Source of the DNA: Streptomyces tauricus
GTDB taxonomy: Bacteria; Actinomycetota; Actinomycetes; Streptomycetales; Streptomycetaceae
NCBI RefSeq assembly: GCF_014650955.1
Contig: NZ_BMVY01000001.1
Span: 744,001-808,000, forward strand
DNA: 64,000 nucleotides
Direction: 5' to 3'
Position 1 is the first letter of the stretch. Each line of letters opens with the position of its first letter. Below, in pieces: positions 32,353-41,680 of the stretch. The notes beneath the pieces are model-generated. The model saw nothing but the letters and a program-made list of their open reading frames with translations. It did not search any database and was not told the DNA's origin. The position numbers and the translations under genes were made by a program.

Positions 32353-35300
32353 CTACTTCGCGGGCGGGGGCAGCTTTCCGCTGGTGACGCAGTGGTCGAG
32401 GTAGCGGAAGACGAGGTCCCGGTCGATGGGCGGGTAGGCGATGCCACTGCCGCGCAGCCCCGTCCTGACGTTGTCGGAGCGCACGCGGCCCAGCCGGAGG
32501 TCCGGTCCGGCCGACTCCGCGTCCTGGGAGTCGAAGAAGGCGAGCGTGGTCGCCACCGCAGAAGCAGAGACGCCCGAGACGCCCAAGGCATCCGAAGCGT
32601 CCGAGGCGGCCGAGGCGTGCGAGGCATTGGAGGAGTTGGAGGCTTTGGAGGCGTCCGAGGAGCGCGCCAGTTCGGTCCGCCATCGATCCGTCGTCATACG
32701 GCGCAGCGGGTAGCCGTACTCCCCCAGCCATGTGTAGAGGTCGTTCAGGCGCACCGGCGCGGTGGCCGCGTGCTGGAAGACGGTGACGTCCGGGGGCGGT
32801 TGTACGAGGCAGAGGTGGACGAGCGCCTTGGCCACCTGGTCGACCGGTGTCCAGGTCTCCTCCTCGAACAGGTCGGGGACGATGCCGGCGGGCACTCCGG
32901 CGCGCAGCACGCTCCACAGGAAGTCCCGCTCGTTCACGTAACCGGTGGTGGACGGGCCGACGACCCGGCCGAGCCGGTGCACGGTGACGGGCAGACCTCT
33001 CTCGGCGGCCTGTTCCAGCAGGCGCTCGGCCGCCCATTTCGACTGCTGGTAGCCGGAGCGGAGTCCGCAGTGGGGCGGGATGAAGGTTTCGGGTACCTCA
33101 CGGCTGAGGGCGAGTGGCGGGGCGACCGAGAGGGTCGACACATGGTGCAGGGGGATCGAGTGTGCCGCCGCCAGGCGCAGGAGGTCCCTGGTCGACTCGG
33201 TGTTGGCGGCGCGGAGCGTGGCGTACTCGCGCAGGATGCTGACGGTCGCCGCGTTGTGGAAGATCGCTCGGCAGGTACGGCCCAGTTCCGCCAAGTCCCT
33301 TTCTTCGAGGCCCAGTCGGGGGCGGGAGAGATCCGCGGGGATCGCGGTGACGCGCCGCAGCGCCGGGCCGGGAAGGTGGATCCGGTGGGTCCTCAGGGCC
33401 TCCCGGATACGGGCGGCGGCCTCGGCGGCGCTCCGGGCCCGGACGGTACAGACGACCTCGGGGCCCTCATCCGTACGCACGCCCGTGCTCGTGCCCGTAC
33501 TTGTACCGGTACTCGTGCTCGTGCTCGTGCTCGTGCCCGTGCCCGTGCTCGTGCTCGTGCTCGTCAGGAGTTCGGCCAGCAGGTGGACGCCGACGAAGCC
33601 CGTGGCACCGGTGAGGAGGATCCGGTCGGGGGTGCGTCCCGCCCGGGACCCGTCGCCGGGCCGGAGTCGGGACCGGGATTGGGGCTGGGGCCGGATGTCC
33701 GGGTCGAGGACGCTGTCCGCGAGCAGGGTGGCCGGCAGCCCGGCGGCGACGGACGGCCGCGGCGCCCGGGCCTGCCGTGCCAGGAATTCCGCCAGCCCGG
33801 CGGGGGTCGGGTGCTGGAAGAGCCAGGCGACCTTCACCTCCCGGTGGAGTTCGCTGCCGAGGCGGTTGGCGACCTGGATGGCCTGGAGGGACTGGGCGCC
33901 CAGGTCGAAGACGTCGTCCCGCCCGGAGAGGGCGGTGATGCCGAGCGCCCGCTGCCAGACGGTGGCGACGGTCCGCTCCAACGGGTCGGCGGACTCGGCC
34001 TCGTACGCGACCGGCGGGCCGTCGGACGTGCCCTTCAGCGCGCCGGGGCGGGACGCCTGCCGCACCAGCGCGTCCCTGTCGGTCTTTCCCGAGCCGGTAC
34101 GAGGCAGGTGGTCCAGGAACTCGACAGCCGAGGGGATCATCGCGGCGGGGAGTGTCGCCCGGAGGTGGTCCCTGATCCGGGTCGCCGCCGGTGGCGGGCC
34201 GTCCGGGACGACGAACGCGATCAGGCGCCGTGTCCCGTCCTCCCGTACGTGTCCGACCACGGCGGTGTCGCGGACCCCCGGGTGGGTGAGGAGCGCGTTC
34301 TCCACCTCGGCGGGGTGCACCCGGTGACCGCTGATCTTGAACTCCGCGTCCGACCGGCCCAGATACCGCAGTTGACCGTCGTCGCCGACACGCACCAGGT
34401 CACCGGTGCGGTAGGCACGGGGCGCTCCGGGGAGCCGGTCGAGCGGGGCGAAGCGGGACGCGTCCGGCGGCCGGGCTCCCCGGTAGCCGCGAGCGAGGTT
34501 GTCGCCCAGGAGGTGGAGTTCACCGTCGACGACGGCGGCACGGGTGCCGGGGAGCGGCAGTCCGATGGGGACGTCTCCTTCGGCGCGGGAGGTGTCGTGC
34601 AGATCGGCGACGGTGGCGACGACGGTCGCCTCGGTCGGACCGTAGGTGTTCAGCAGCCGCACCGAGGTGCCGACCGCCCCGCGCCAGCGGTCGACCCGTT
34701 CGGGGAGGGCGGCCTCCCCGCCGATCACGACGGTACGTATCCCGGCGGGCAGGGCCGGGGCGTCGGCGGAGTCCGCCGAGAGCGCGTGGGCCAGTTCGTG
34801 CCAGTAGGCGGTGGGGAGATCGAGGAAGCTGATCCGCAGCCGTGCGCAGGCGGCCAGGAAGCCGGGGACCGAGTCGGTCATGTCGTCGTCGCGGACGACG
34901 AGCGTGGCGCCGCGGCACAGGGTGAGGAAGACCTCCTCGACGCTCGTGTCGAAGTGCAGGGGGGCGAACTGCAGGACGCGGTCCGTGCGGTGGAGGCCGT
35001 AGCGGTGGGTGGCGCCGGCGACGAAGTGCGCGAGGGCACGGTGGCCGATCTCCACGCCCTTGGGACGCCCGGTGGAGCCCGAGGTGTGGAGGACGTAGGC
35101 GAGGTCGTCCGGCGCGGGTGCCGGAGACCGCCGTGCGTCGGGCTCGTGGTGCGACTCCTCCCGTACCGGTCCGGTGGTCAGGACGAGTGCGGGGCGGACG
35201 TCGGCCAGCAGCGCCGCTCTGCGTGCCGAGGTCGCGGCCGGGTCGAGCGGGCAGTAGGCGGCTCCCGCCAGCAGGACACCGAGGACGGTGGTGACGGCCT

Positions 35301-36873
35301 CGATGCCGCGCGGCAGGACGACGGCCACGACATCGCCGCGGCCGATCCCCCGGACGGTCAGGCGGCGGGCCGTCTCCCGTGCGGAGTCGAGCAGTTGGCC
35401 ATAGGTGACGGCTCGCCCGGCGTGCTCGACGGCGACGGATCCGCCGCGCAGGGTGGCGTGTTCGGCGATCAGGTCGAGGACCGGACGGGCGGGGCCGGGC
35501 AGCGGCCCGCCGTCCAGGACCTGGGGTTCCGCGGGGGCCCGTGTGCCACCGAGCGCACGGTAGGGAGTGGCGAGCGCCTTGTAGGGAGCGGCGAGCGCCC
35601 GGTCGAGCAGGAGGAGCAGTTCCTCGTGGAACGTGGCGGTCGCCGCCTCGTCGTAGAGGCCGGGGTTGGTGTCCACCGCGATGCGCGGTCCCCCGCCCTC
35701 GGCGCGGTCGTACACGTTGACGGAGAGATCGTCGACGGGCCCCGCGGAGACGTTGTGGACGGTGCTGGGGTGTCCGGCGAAACGCAGGTCGTACGCGAAA
35801 GGCATGATGTTGACGCCCGGCCCGGACAGTCGGCGCTGTCCGCCGACGAGTCCGAGGTCGCGCCGCAGTCGCTCGTAGCGGTAGCGCTGGTGCGGCAGGC
35901 CCGCGCGCAGTTCGGCGGAGATCCGCAGGGCCAGGTCGCGCACGCTGTCCGACGCGGAGACGGCGACGCGCAGGGGCAGGATGTTGCGGACCATGCAGGG
36001 CACGCGCAGGGCGACCGAGCCGAGCCGGCCCATCGTGGGCAGGCTGAGGACGATCTCCGGTGCGCCGGTCGCGCGGTGCAGTTGTGCCGCCGTCACGGCC
36101 AGCAGGATCTCCGACCAGGTGACCTTCAGGTCGCGGGCGACCGTACGCAGGGCCTTCGTGCGGGCCGCGCCGAGGTCGGCCGCCCGGCGGTGGAAGGTGC
36201 GTGCGGGCAGGGCCGTACGGCCGGCCGGGGTGGCCACCGGCGGACGGTCCGCGAACCGGTCCGTCCAGTAGGCGCGGTCCTCGGCGAGGCGGGGCGATCC
36301 CCGGTAGGCGCGTTCCTCGTCCCGTACGGAGGCCAGGGTGCCGAAGCCGCTGTCCCCCGTGGGCTCGCCGTTCGTCAGGGCGGTGTAGACGTGGGCGACG
36401 CGGCGGGCGACCAGCGACAGGCCGAAGCCGTCGAGGGCGATGTGGTGCACCCGGTGGTACCAGAGGTATTCCTCCGGTGCGACACGCAGCAGGGCGTGGC
36501 CGAAGAGCGGGCCGTGTACGAGGTCGACGGAGTGGGCCATGTCCGTGGCGATCCACGCCAGGGCGGACCCGTACGGGTCGGGACGGGCGGTGAGGTCGGC
36601 GGAGCGCAGCCGCCAGTCCCCGGCCGGTGTCTCCCTCTGCCGGGGCCGGCCGTCCGCGTTGGCCACGAAGGTGACGTTCAGCGCGGGGGTCTCCTCGACG
36701 ACCTGGTGCAGAGCGGAGTCGAAGAGCGCCGGGTCCACCGGTCCGGTGATGTGCACGTACTCGGCCGTGTTGTACGCGGGGCTGTCCACGTCCAGTTGCT
36801 GGCCGGTCCAGATGCCTTCCTGTGCGGCGAGCAGCGCGGAGCGGTCCGCCGTGCCGTCGTCATGCGCCGGCAC
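32353..36873 (-). CDS. scoA: NRPS C-A-PCP-reductase of isonitrile lipopeptide biosynthesis (ScoA/Rv0101-like)
   Basis: A 1506-residue single-module synthetase. The condensation domain (about 10-440) has HHIALDG at 143-149. The adenylation domain (about 460-980) shows YVLHTSGSTGRPKG, NTYGPTEATV, YRTGDLVRV and SGKTDRDAL. The carrier domain near residue 1010-1030 has DLGAQSLQAIQ with the phosphopantetheine Ser. The terminal thioester reductase (about 1100-1506) starts ILLTGATGFVGVHLL. The order and the neighbours match ScoA of isonitrile lipopeptide clusters, which joins isonitrile fatty acyl chains to a diamino acid and releases an alcohol or aldehyde by reduction. A (Ser/Thr-Gly) hexanucleotide repeat is inserted in the reductase. 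The GTG start overlaps the carrier-protein gene by 14 bases. Confidence 0.9.
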   Translation of the reverse strand: MPAHDDGTADRSALLAAQEGIWTGQQLDVDSPAYNTAEYVHITGPVDPALFDSALHQVVEETPALNVTFVANADGRPRQRETPAGDWRLRSADLTARPDPYGSALAWIATDMAHSVDLVHGPLFGHALLRVAPEEYLWYHRVHHIALDGFGLSLVARRVAHVYTALTNGEPTGDSGFGTLASVRDEERAYRGSPRLAEDRAYWTDRFADRPPVATPAGRTALPARTFHRRAADLGAARTKALRTVARDLKVTWSEILLAVTAAQLHRATGAPEIVLSLPTMGRLGSVALRVPCMVRNILPLRVAVSASDSVRDLALRISAELRAGLPHQRYRYERLRRDLGLVGGQRRLSGPGVNIMPFAYDLRFAGHPSTVHNVSAGPVDDLSVNVYDRAEGGGPRIAVDTNPGLYDEAATATFHEELLLLLDRALAAPYKALATPYRALGGTRAPAEPQVLDGGPLPGPARPVLDLIAEHATLRGGSVAVEHAGRAVTYGQLLDSARETARRLTVRGIGRGDVVAVVLPRGIEAVTTVLGVLLAGAAYCPLDPAATSARRAALLADVRPALVLTTGPVREESHHEPDARRSPAPAPDDLAYVLHTSGSTGRPKGVEIGHRALAHFVAGATHRYGLHRTDRVLQFAPLHFDTSVEEVFLTLCRGATLVVRDDDMTDSVPGFLAACARLRISFLDLPTAYWHELAHALSADSADAPALPAGIRTVVIGGEAALPERVDRWRGAVGTSVRLLNTYGPTEATVVATVADLHDTSRAEGDVPIGLPLPGTRAAVVDGELHLLGDNLARGYRGARPPDASRFAPLDRLPGAPRAYRTGDLVRVGDDGQLRYLGRSDAEFKISGHRVHPAEVENALLTHPGVRDTAVVGHVREDGTRRLIAFVVPDGPPPAATRIRDHLRATLPAAMIPSAVEFLDHLPRTGSGKTDRDALVRQASRPGALKGTSDGPPVAYEAESADPLERTVATVWQRALGITALSGRDDVFDLGAQSLQAIQVANRLGSELHREVKVAWLFQHPTPAGLAEFLARQARAPRPSVAAGLPATLLADSVLDPDIRPQPQSRSRLRPGDGSRAGRTPDRILLTGATGFVGVHLLAELLTSTSTSTGTGTSTSTSTSTGTSTGTSTGVRTDEGPEVVCTVRARSAAEAAARIREALRTHRIHLPGPALRRVTAIPADLSRPRLGLEERDLAELGRTCRAIFHNAATVSILREYATLRAANTESTRDLLRLAAAHSIPLHHVSTLSVAPPLALSREVPETFIPPHCGLRSGYQQSKWAAERLLEQAAERGLPVTVHRLGRVVGPSTTGYVNERDFLWSVLRAGVPAGIVPDLFEEETWTPVDQVAKALVHLCLVQPPPDVTVFQHAATAPVRLNDLYTWLGEYGYPLRRMTTDRWRTELARSSDASKASNSSNASHASAASDASDALGVSGVSASAVATTLAFFDSQDAESAGPDLRLGRVRSDNVRTGLRGSGIAYPPIDRDLVFRYLDHCVTSGKLPPPAK
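33481..33566. repeat. hexanucleotide microsatellite inside the NRPS reductase domain
   Basis: About 14 units of GTGCTC and close variants (GTGCCC, GTACTT), in frame, encode alternating Ser/Thr and Thr/Gly residues. They lie right after the first beta-alpha unit of the reductase Rossmann fold. The repeat is probably a surface loop expanded by slippage, and its length may vary among strains. Confidence 0.85.
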
Positions 36874-37126
36874 GGTCCGCTCCCTCCCGCCGTGCGGAGA
36901 GCAGGTGCCACCACTGGGCGAACGAGGTGCACTCGGCGAGTTCGACGAAGGTCACGTCCACGCCGGTCTCGCGCCAGCGTTCGATGAGGGTGACGATGCG
37001 CAGGGAGTCCAGCCCCGCGAGGAGGGGGCTCTCTTCGAGGTCGACCTCGTCGGGCCGCTGGTACAGGAACTCCGCCAGGTCCGCGCGGAATCCGTCCAGG
37101 GTGAGGGGGGCAGGCAGAGCGGGCAT
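36860..37126 (-). CDS. scoB: stand-alone acyl carrier protein (ScoB/Rv0100-like)
   Basis: An 88-residue carrier protein. The phosphopantetheine attachment site is Ser in LAGLDSLRIVTLIE (about residue 41). The ends are MPALPAPLTLDGF and WWHLLSARREG. The ATG at 37126 is far inside a longer open frame that is a shadow of the ligase gene. It sits between the acyl ligase (downstream end at 37180, 53-base gap) and the NRPS (14-base overlap), exactly as Rv0100 lies between FadD10 and the NRPS in M. tuberculosis. It carries the fatty acyl chain on which glycine is added and the isonitrile formed. Confidence 0.9.
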   Translation of the reverse strand: MPALPAPLTLDGFRADLAEFLYQRPDEVDLEESPLLAGLDSLRIVTLIERWRETGVDVTFVELAECTSFAQWWHLLSARREGADRAGA

Positions 37127-37179
37127 GCGGTCTCTCTCGTGGGTGCGTGGGTGCGTGGGTGCGTCGGGCTGGGCCGCGG

Positions 37180-38757
37180 TCAGTTGACCTTGCGGGAGGA
37201 GGCGCTCCAGAAGCGGTCGCGCAGTTCCCGGCGCAGGATCTTGCCGCTGGGGTTGCGCGGGACGCTGTCGATGAGTTCGTAGCGGGCGGGCAGCTTGAAG
37301 CCCGCCAGCCGCGGGACGAGGAAGGTGTGCAGGTCCCGGGGTGTGGGCCGGTGCTCGGGCGCGGGGACGACGAAGGCGTGTACGTACTCGCCCCAGCGTT
37401 CGTCCGGGGCGCCGACGACGACGGCCTCGGCGACGCCGGGGTGCCCTTCCAGGACGTTCTCGATCTCGGCGGGGTAGACGTTCTCGCCGGCGACGAGGAT
37501 GGCGTCCTTGATGCGGTCCCGGATGACGACGTAGCCGTCCTCGTCGATGTATCCGGCGTCCCCGGTGTGGATCCAGCCGTCGACCAGGACCTCGGCGGTC
37601 TTCTCGGGCAGGCCCCAGTACTCGACCATGTGCGCGGGCGTGGCCAGGCAGACCTCTCCGACCGCGCCCGGCGGCAGTTCGCGCCCCTCGTCGTCGATCA
37701 CTTTGCCGCGCACGCCCGGATAGGGCCGTCCCGCCGCCTGCATGAGGGGACTGCCGGGGACATGGGCGGCCGGTGGCAGGCACACCGCGGTGTTGCCGGT
37801 CTCGGTGAGGCCGTAGATCTGGGCGAACTCGCAGTCCATGACGGTGAGGCTCTCCTCCAGGAGTGCCTCGGAGATCGGGGAGCCGCCGTAGACGACCTTG
37901 CGCAGGGTGGTGAAGTCCCGTTCGCCGACGCCGGGTTCGCCGAGCATCATGCGGAGCATGGCGGGCACGACGCAGGCGGTGGTGATGCGGAGTTCCCTGA
38001 TGAGGTCGACGGCCTCGCGGGCGGCGAAGGCGCGCATCGCGACCACGGTCGTACCCGCGTTGAAGTTCTGGGTGGCCCACCACAGGCCGCCGACGTGGAA
38101 TCCCGGGATGCCGATCAGGGCGATGTCGCCGGTACGCCAGTCGATCCAGTCCAGCCCTTCGCTCGCCAGGGCGTCCCTGATCGCGAAGAAGCTGCGGTGG
38201 GCGAGGACGACACCCTTGGGCAGTCCGGTGGTGCCGCTGGTGTAGAGCTGGGCGACCGGCATGTCGGGGGTGACGTGCGGCGCCGCGGTCAGATCCGTGT
38301 CCGGGTGGGACGCCTTCCATGGGGTGAAGCCGTCGTCCAACGCGATGATCGTCTCGGGGGGTGAGCCTGGCATCCGCTCGACGGTCGGCCCGAACTCGGC
38401 CTCCAGGAACAGCAGTCGGGCGCCCGAGTCGTGCAGGATGTGGCCGACCTCGGGCGGGGCGAGCCGCCAGTTGACGGGCACGAGGACCGTCCCGCTCTTG
38501 GCGCACCCGAACAGGACCTCGTAGTAGTGCTCCGACTCCTTGCCGAGGTAGGCGACCCGGTCGCCCGGTCCGAGTCCGGCGGCCCGGAGGGCGTGGGCCA
38601 CACGATTGCTCTCGCCGTGCAGCTGCCCGTACGTCAGTGTGCGGCCCTCGCAGAGCACGGCTGGGGTGGTGGGCCGGTGCTCGGCGTGGAAGCTCGTCGT
38701 CCGGACGAGCGTCCGGAGCTGTGGGTGGTGGAGTCTGTCCGTGGTCGTCACCGTCAT
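37180..38757 (-). CDS. scoC: fatty acyl-ACP ligase (ScoC/FadD10-like)
   Basis: A 525-residue ANL-family adenylating enzyme. Motifs are the AMP/phosphate loop LYTSGTTGLPKGVVL, IYGLTETGN, the hinge region GWIHTGDAGYIDEDG, and the C-terminal Lys in RNPSGKILRREL. It lacks the insertion of long-chain FAAL enzymes, as FadD10 does. I set the start at ATG 38757 (MTVTTTDRLHHP), with GAGAG upstream; an ATG 12 codons earlier is possible. It activates an alpha,beta-unsaturated or medium-chain fatty acid and loads it onto the neighbouring carrier protein, the first step of isonitrile lipopeptide synthesis. Confidence 0.9.
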   Translation of the reverse strand: MTVTTTDRLHHPQLRTLVRTTSFHAEHRPTTPAVLCEGRTLTYGQLHGESNRVAHALRAAGLGPGDRVAYLGKESEHYYEVLFGCAKSGTVLVPVNWRLAPPEVGHILHDSGARLLFLEAEFGPTVERMPGSPPETIIALDDGFTPWKASHPDTDLTAAPHVTPDMPVAQLYTSGTTGLPKGVVLAHRSFFAIRDALASEGLDWIDWRTGDIALIGIPGFHVGGLWWATQNFNAGTTVVAMRAFAAREAVDLIRELRITTACVVPAMLRMMLGEPGVGERDFTTLRKVVYGGSPISEALLEESLTVMDCEFAQIYGLTETGNTAVCLPPAAHVPGSPLMQAAGRPYPGVRGKVIDDEGRELPPGAVGEVCLATPAHMVEYWGLPEKTAEVLVDGWIHTGDAGYIDEDGYVVIRDRIKDAILVAGENVYPAEIENVLEGHPGVAEAVVVGAPDERWGEYVHAFVVPAPEHRPTPRDLHTFLVPRLAGFKLPARYELIDSVPRNPSGKILRRELRDRFWSASSRKVN

Positions 38758-38805
38758 GGCGCTCTCGTCTCGTGTCACTCGGTCAGGGGACATCCGCGTC
38801 CCGCG

Positions 38806-39333
38806 TCAGGGGACGTTGACGAACGCCAGGACCGCCTTGCCGTCGCACCGGCCCGCCGCGGCGTCCCGGTAGCGGTAGACGGTCTCCGCGTGCAGGAACG
38901 GGGAGCCGTCGGCCTGGGCGCGGCGGGTGACGGACCGGAATTCCATCTCCCCGGAGAAGGAACGGGGATCGACGGGCCGCCGGAAATTCGCGGCGAACCG
39001 GGCGATGAGAATGTCGGGGAGCTGGTGCTTCCAGAAATCGTCCAGCGTCCAGGACTCGAACCCCGTCAACAGCCTCTCTTCTACGGACTTGGCGACGAGG
39101 TAATACATCATCTGGTTGTAGCAGATGTTCACCTCGACCGAATTCAGGTGCCCGGTGTCGTCGATGTAGCACGACTCGGGGATGGCGAACTCGCAGCGGG
39201 CGGACGCCTGTCCGGCGCCCTCGGACACGACGACGGCCGAACGAAGGTATTTGCAGTGGTCCTTGTAGGGCGTCAGCACCCGCGCCAACAGGTGCTCGTC
39301 CGTGGGGTACTCGGTCGCGACGAGGGTGGTCAT
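38806..39333 (-). CDS. scoD: FcoT-like thioesterase/Gly-adding enzyme (ScoD/Rv0098-like)
   Basis: A 175-residue hotdog-fold protein related to Rv0098 (FcoT). Recognisable stretches are [52 protein letters not shown] and the C-terminal VLAFVNVP. In isonitrile lipopeptide pathways the homologue catalyses Michael addition of glycine to the acyl-ACP and then releases the beta-amino acid (hydrolysis). Its ATG overlaps the stop of the dioxygenase gene by four bases, so the two are translated together, and it supplies the substrate for that enzyme. Confidence 0.9.
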   Translation of the reverse strand: MTTLVATEYPTDEHLLARVLTPYKDHCKYLRSAVVVSEGAGQASARCEFAIPESCYIDDTGHLNSVEVNICYNQMMYYLVAKSVEERLLTGFESWTLDDFWKHQLPDILIARFAANFRRPVDPRSFSGEMEFRSVTRRAQADGSPFLHAETVYRYRDAAAGRCDGKAVLAFVNVP

Positions 39334-40220
39334 GCCGCCTCGATTCCGTCGTGGAGCCTGCGTTCGTCGTGCACGGTGACGCGGAAGGAGACGGTCGGCT
39401 CGGGAGTGGCCGTGTGCCGGGCGCGGTGGATGAGGCTGCGGTTGTCCCAGACCAGCAAGTCGCCCTGCTCGAAACCCTGCAGATGGATGTTGTCGTGCTC
39501 GAAGGTCTCGTCGAGCTGGCCGGTGGCTTCGAAAAGGCGCGTGAGCAATTCCTCGCCGAGCGGCTCCCCGGTCCGGTCCTCGATACCGACGGTGAATCCC
39601 TCACTGAGATAGAGAACGGTCTCGCCGGTCATGGGGTGGGTGAACGTGGTCGGCTGTGTGACGGCCGGGGTCTTCCGCTCGACCTCCTCGATGATCTCGG
39701 AGAGCGGCCGGTAGACGTCATGGGGACGGATTTTGAAGTACTTGCGCACGGAGTGCCGGCAGTACGTTCCGTCGATCTCCTTCTTGAGCGCCTCGGGCAG
39801 TCCTTCGTACGCCCGGCCCATGTCGATGAAGTACGTGCCCCGGTTCCGCGCCGGAATCACCCGGGGGTATATCAGGGTGAGACCGAAGGGGTCCGGCATG
39901 AACTGGTAGTCGGCGTGCCAGAACTTGCCGGTCCTCGGTACGCCGATCTGCTGTCCGTTCTCCGGGACATTGGAGGAGACGAATATCTCCGTGACCTCCG
40001 GGTGGTGGTACATGGGCTCGTAGTAGGTCTCGGGACGGCCCAGTCGCCTGCCGAGCGCGAGGAACTCCTGTGGAGACAGGTGCTGTCCCTTCAGGACTGC
40101 GATCTTCTTCGTGTAGACGGTGTTCTTGAGGGCGTCGATGTCGGCGTCGGAGGCGTCGAGGTGGTCGAATCCCCCGACGCTCACGCCGATCGCGTCACCG
40201 GGCTGGTCTTCGATCTGCAT
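39330..40220 (-). CDS. scoE: isonitrile-forming Fe(II)/2-oxoglutarate dioxygenase (ScoE/Rv0097-like)
   Basis: A 296-residue TauD/TfdA-fold enzyme. The iron triad is His102 and Asp104 (KFWHADYQF) and a distal His265 (RSLIHRARH); Arg280 (VSFRVTV) should bind 2-oxoglutarate. Tyr pairs [11 protein letters not shown] near residue 65 match the substrate-binding tyrosines described for ScoE. It converts the N-carboxymethyl group of the beta-amino fatty acid into the isonitrile by two oxidative, decarboxylating steps. AAAGG lies nine bases before the ATG. The gene heads the scoEDCBA order, 77 bases after the exporter gene. Confidence 0.92.
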   Translation of the reverse strand: MQIEDQPGDAIGVSVGGFDHLDASDADIDALKNTVYTKKIAVLKGQHLSPQEFLALGRRLGRPETYYEPMYHHPEVTEIFVSSNVPENGQQIGVPRTGKFWHADYQFMPDPFGLTLIYPRVIPARNRGTYFIDMGRAYEGLPEALKKEIDGTYCRHSVRKYFKIRPHDVYRPLSEIIEEVERKTPAVTQPTTFTHPMTGETVLYLSEGFTVGIEDRTGEPLGEELLTRLFEATGQLDETFEHDNIHLQGFEQGDLLVWDNRSLIHRARHTATPEPTVSFRVTVHDERRLHDGIEAA

Positions 40221-40297
40221 GGGGTGCTGCCTTTCCTGTGTGGGGACGACCGGTTGGCAGTAGCTCGTTGTCCCGGCCGGTTACTGATGGGCACTGC

Positions 40298-41680
40298 TCA
40301 GGGCGTGGTGCGTCCCGTCGACCGGTGGCGGGCGAACAGTGCGAGCGCGCCGCAGCCGATGCCTCCCGCCGTGGCGAGGACGGCGGTACGGATGCCGTCG
40401 ACGAGGGCGGGGCCTGAGGCGTTCTGCCCGACGCCGCCGGCCACCGCGACCAGTACGGCGAGGCCCACGGCACCACCGACCTGCAAGGCGGTCGACGCCA
40501 TCCCGGAGGCGACGCCCTGGTCACCGGGGGCGACCCCGGCGGACGCGGCGATCCACATCCCCGTCCAGGCGGCTCCCTGGCCGAGGCCCAGCAGGACGAT
40601 CCCCGGCAGCAGCTCGGGATACGAGCCGTCCGAGGTCAGCGCCAGAGCCAGTGCCGCGGCTCCGGTGGCGCCCAGTACCATCCCGCCGACCAGCATCCGG
40701 CGGACGCCGAGGACGGACACGGCCCGCTCGCCGGCCTGGGTGCCGACGGCGACCACGAGGGCGGGCACCAGGAACGCGAGCCCGGTCGCGGCCGCGCCGT
40801 ATCCCTGGACCGTCCGGAAGTACAGGGTCAGGAAGTACGGGACCGAACTGAAGGTGGCACCGAACAGGGCGGCGGTCCCCAGGGCGGTGAGCAGACCTCG
40901 GTGGCCGAGCAGCCTCGCCGGCAGGAGCGGGTCACGGGACCGGCGCTCCACCACGCCGAAGAGCGCCAGCAGTCCGAGGGAGAGCACGGCACTCACGAGG
41001 ACCGTGGGAGTCGCCCAGCCCTCGGCGGGTGCCCGCACCAGCACGAACACCAGGAGGGTGACACCGCCCGTCGCGGTCAGCGCACCCGCCGCGTCGAAGC
41101 TCCGCGAGCGGTCCCGCGGTCCGTCGGCCGGGAAGAGCAGCCGTCCGGCCACCGCGAGCGCTCCCGCCACCGGCACGTTGACGAAGAACACCGACGGCCA
41201 GCCGAACGCCTCCACCAGCACCCCGCCCAGCAGGGATCCGAAGCACAGCCCGCCCGCTCCCGCGGCGCCCCAGACCGCCAGGGCACGGTTCCGGTCGCGC
41301 CCCTCCTCGTACAGGGTGCCGATCAGGGACAGCGTCGCCGGGAACAGCAGGGATCCCCCGATGCCCTGGACCGCCCGGACGGCGACCAGTACGCCGGGTG
41401 ACTGCGCCAGGCCGCCCACCAGGGACGAGCCCGCGTAGAGCAGCGCCGCGACGACGAACATCCGGCGCCTGCCGAGCAGGTCGGCGGCCCGGCCGCCCAG
41501 CAGCAGGCAACCTCCCGTGGCCACGACGTAGGCGCTCACCACCCACTGCAGGTCGTGGTCGGAGAACCCCAGCCCGGCGCCGATGTCGGGCAGGGCCACG
41601 TACACGATGTTGTAGTCGAGCGAGATGACGATCTGCCCCAGCGCCAGCACCGCCAGCGGAAGCCCGAGCGGATGGCGCAT
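40298..41680 (-). CDS. MFS transporter, DHA2-like drug/proton exporter
   Basis: A 460-residue major facilitator with about 12-14 helices. Typical DHA2 parts are SLDYNIVYVALPDIG in helix 1, the loop motif GGRAADLLGRRRMFV, and VRAVQGIGGSLLFPATLSLI in helix 4. The ATG at 41680 shares a base with the stop of the AspH-like gene (TGATG), so the start is certain and the two are coupled. It lies immediately before the isonitrile-lipopeptide biosynthetic genes on the same strand, so it is the probable exporter of the product or a self-protection pump. Confidence 0.88.
   Translation of the reverse strand: MRHPLGLPLAVLALGQIVISLDYNIVYVALPDIGAGLGFSDHDLQWVVSAYVVATGGCLLLGGRAADLLGRRRMFVVAALLYAGSSLVGGLAQSPGVLVAVRAVQGIGGSLLFPATLSLIGTLYEEGRDRNRALAVWGAAGAGGLCFGSLLGGVLVEAFGWPSVFFVNVPVAGALAVAGRLLFPADGPRDRSRSFDAAGALTATGGVTLLVFVLVRAPAEGWATPTVLVSAVLSLGLLALFGVVERRSRDPLLPARLLGHRGLLTALGTAALFGATFSSVPYFLTLYFRTVQGYGAAATGLAFLVPALVVAVGTQAGERAVSVLGVRRMLVGGMVLGATGAAALALALTSDGSYPELLPGIVLLGLGQGAAWTGMWIAASAGVAPGDQGVASGMASTALQVGGAVGLAVLVAVAGGVGQNASGPALVDGIRTAVLATAGGIGCGALALFARHRSTGRTTP

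Noticed and set aside
33481..33566. CRISPR array or tandem promoter sites
   Set aside because: The units are six bases, uninterrupted and in frame inside a gene; there are no spacers.
32392..36987. 1531-codon plus-strand open frame opposite the NRPS
   Set aside because: Antisense of an NRPS with all C, A, carrier and reductase motifs on the minus strand; the plus translation has no recognisable fold.
40258..40284. Fourth ECF promoter before scoE
   Set aside because: A CTACTG-like -10 is present, but the closest -35 (GTAAC) is four bases too near, so it does not match the other three promoters.
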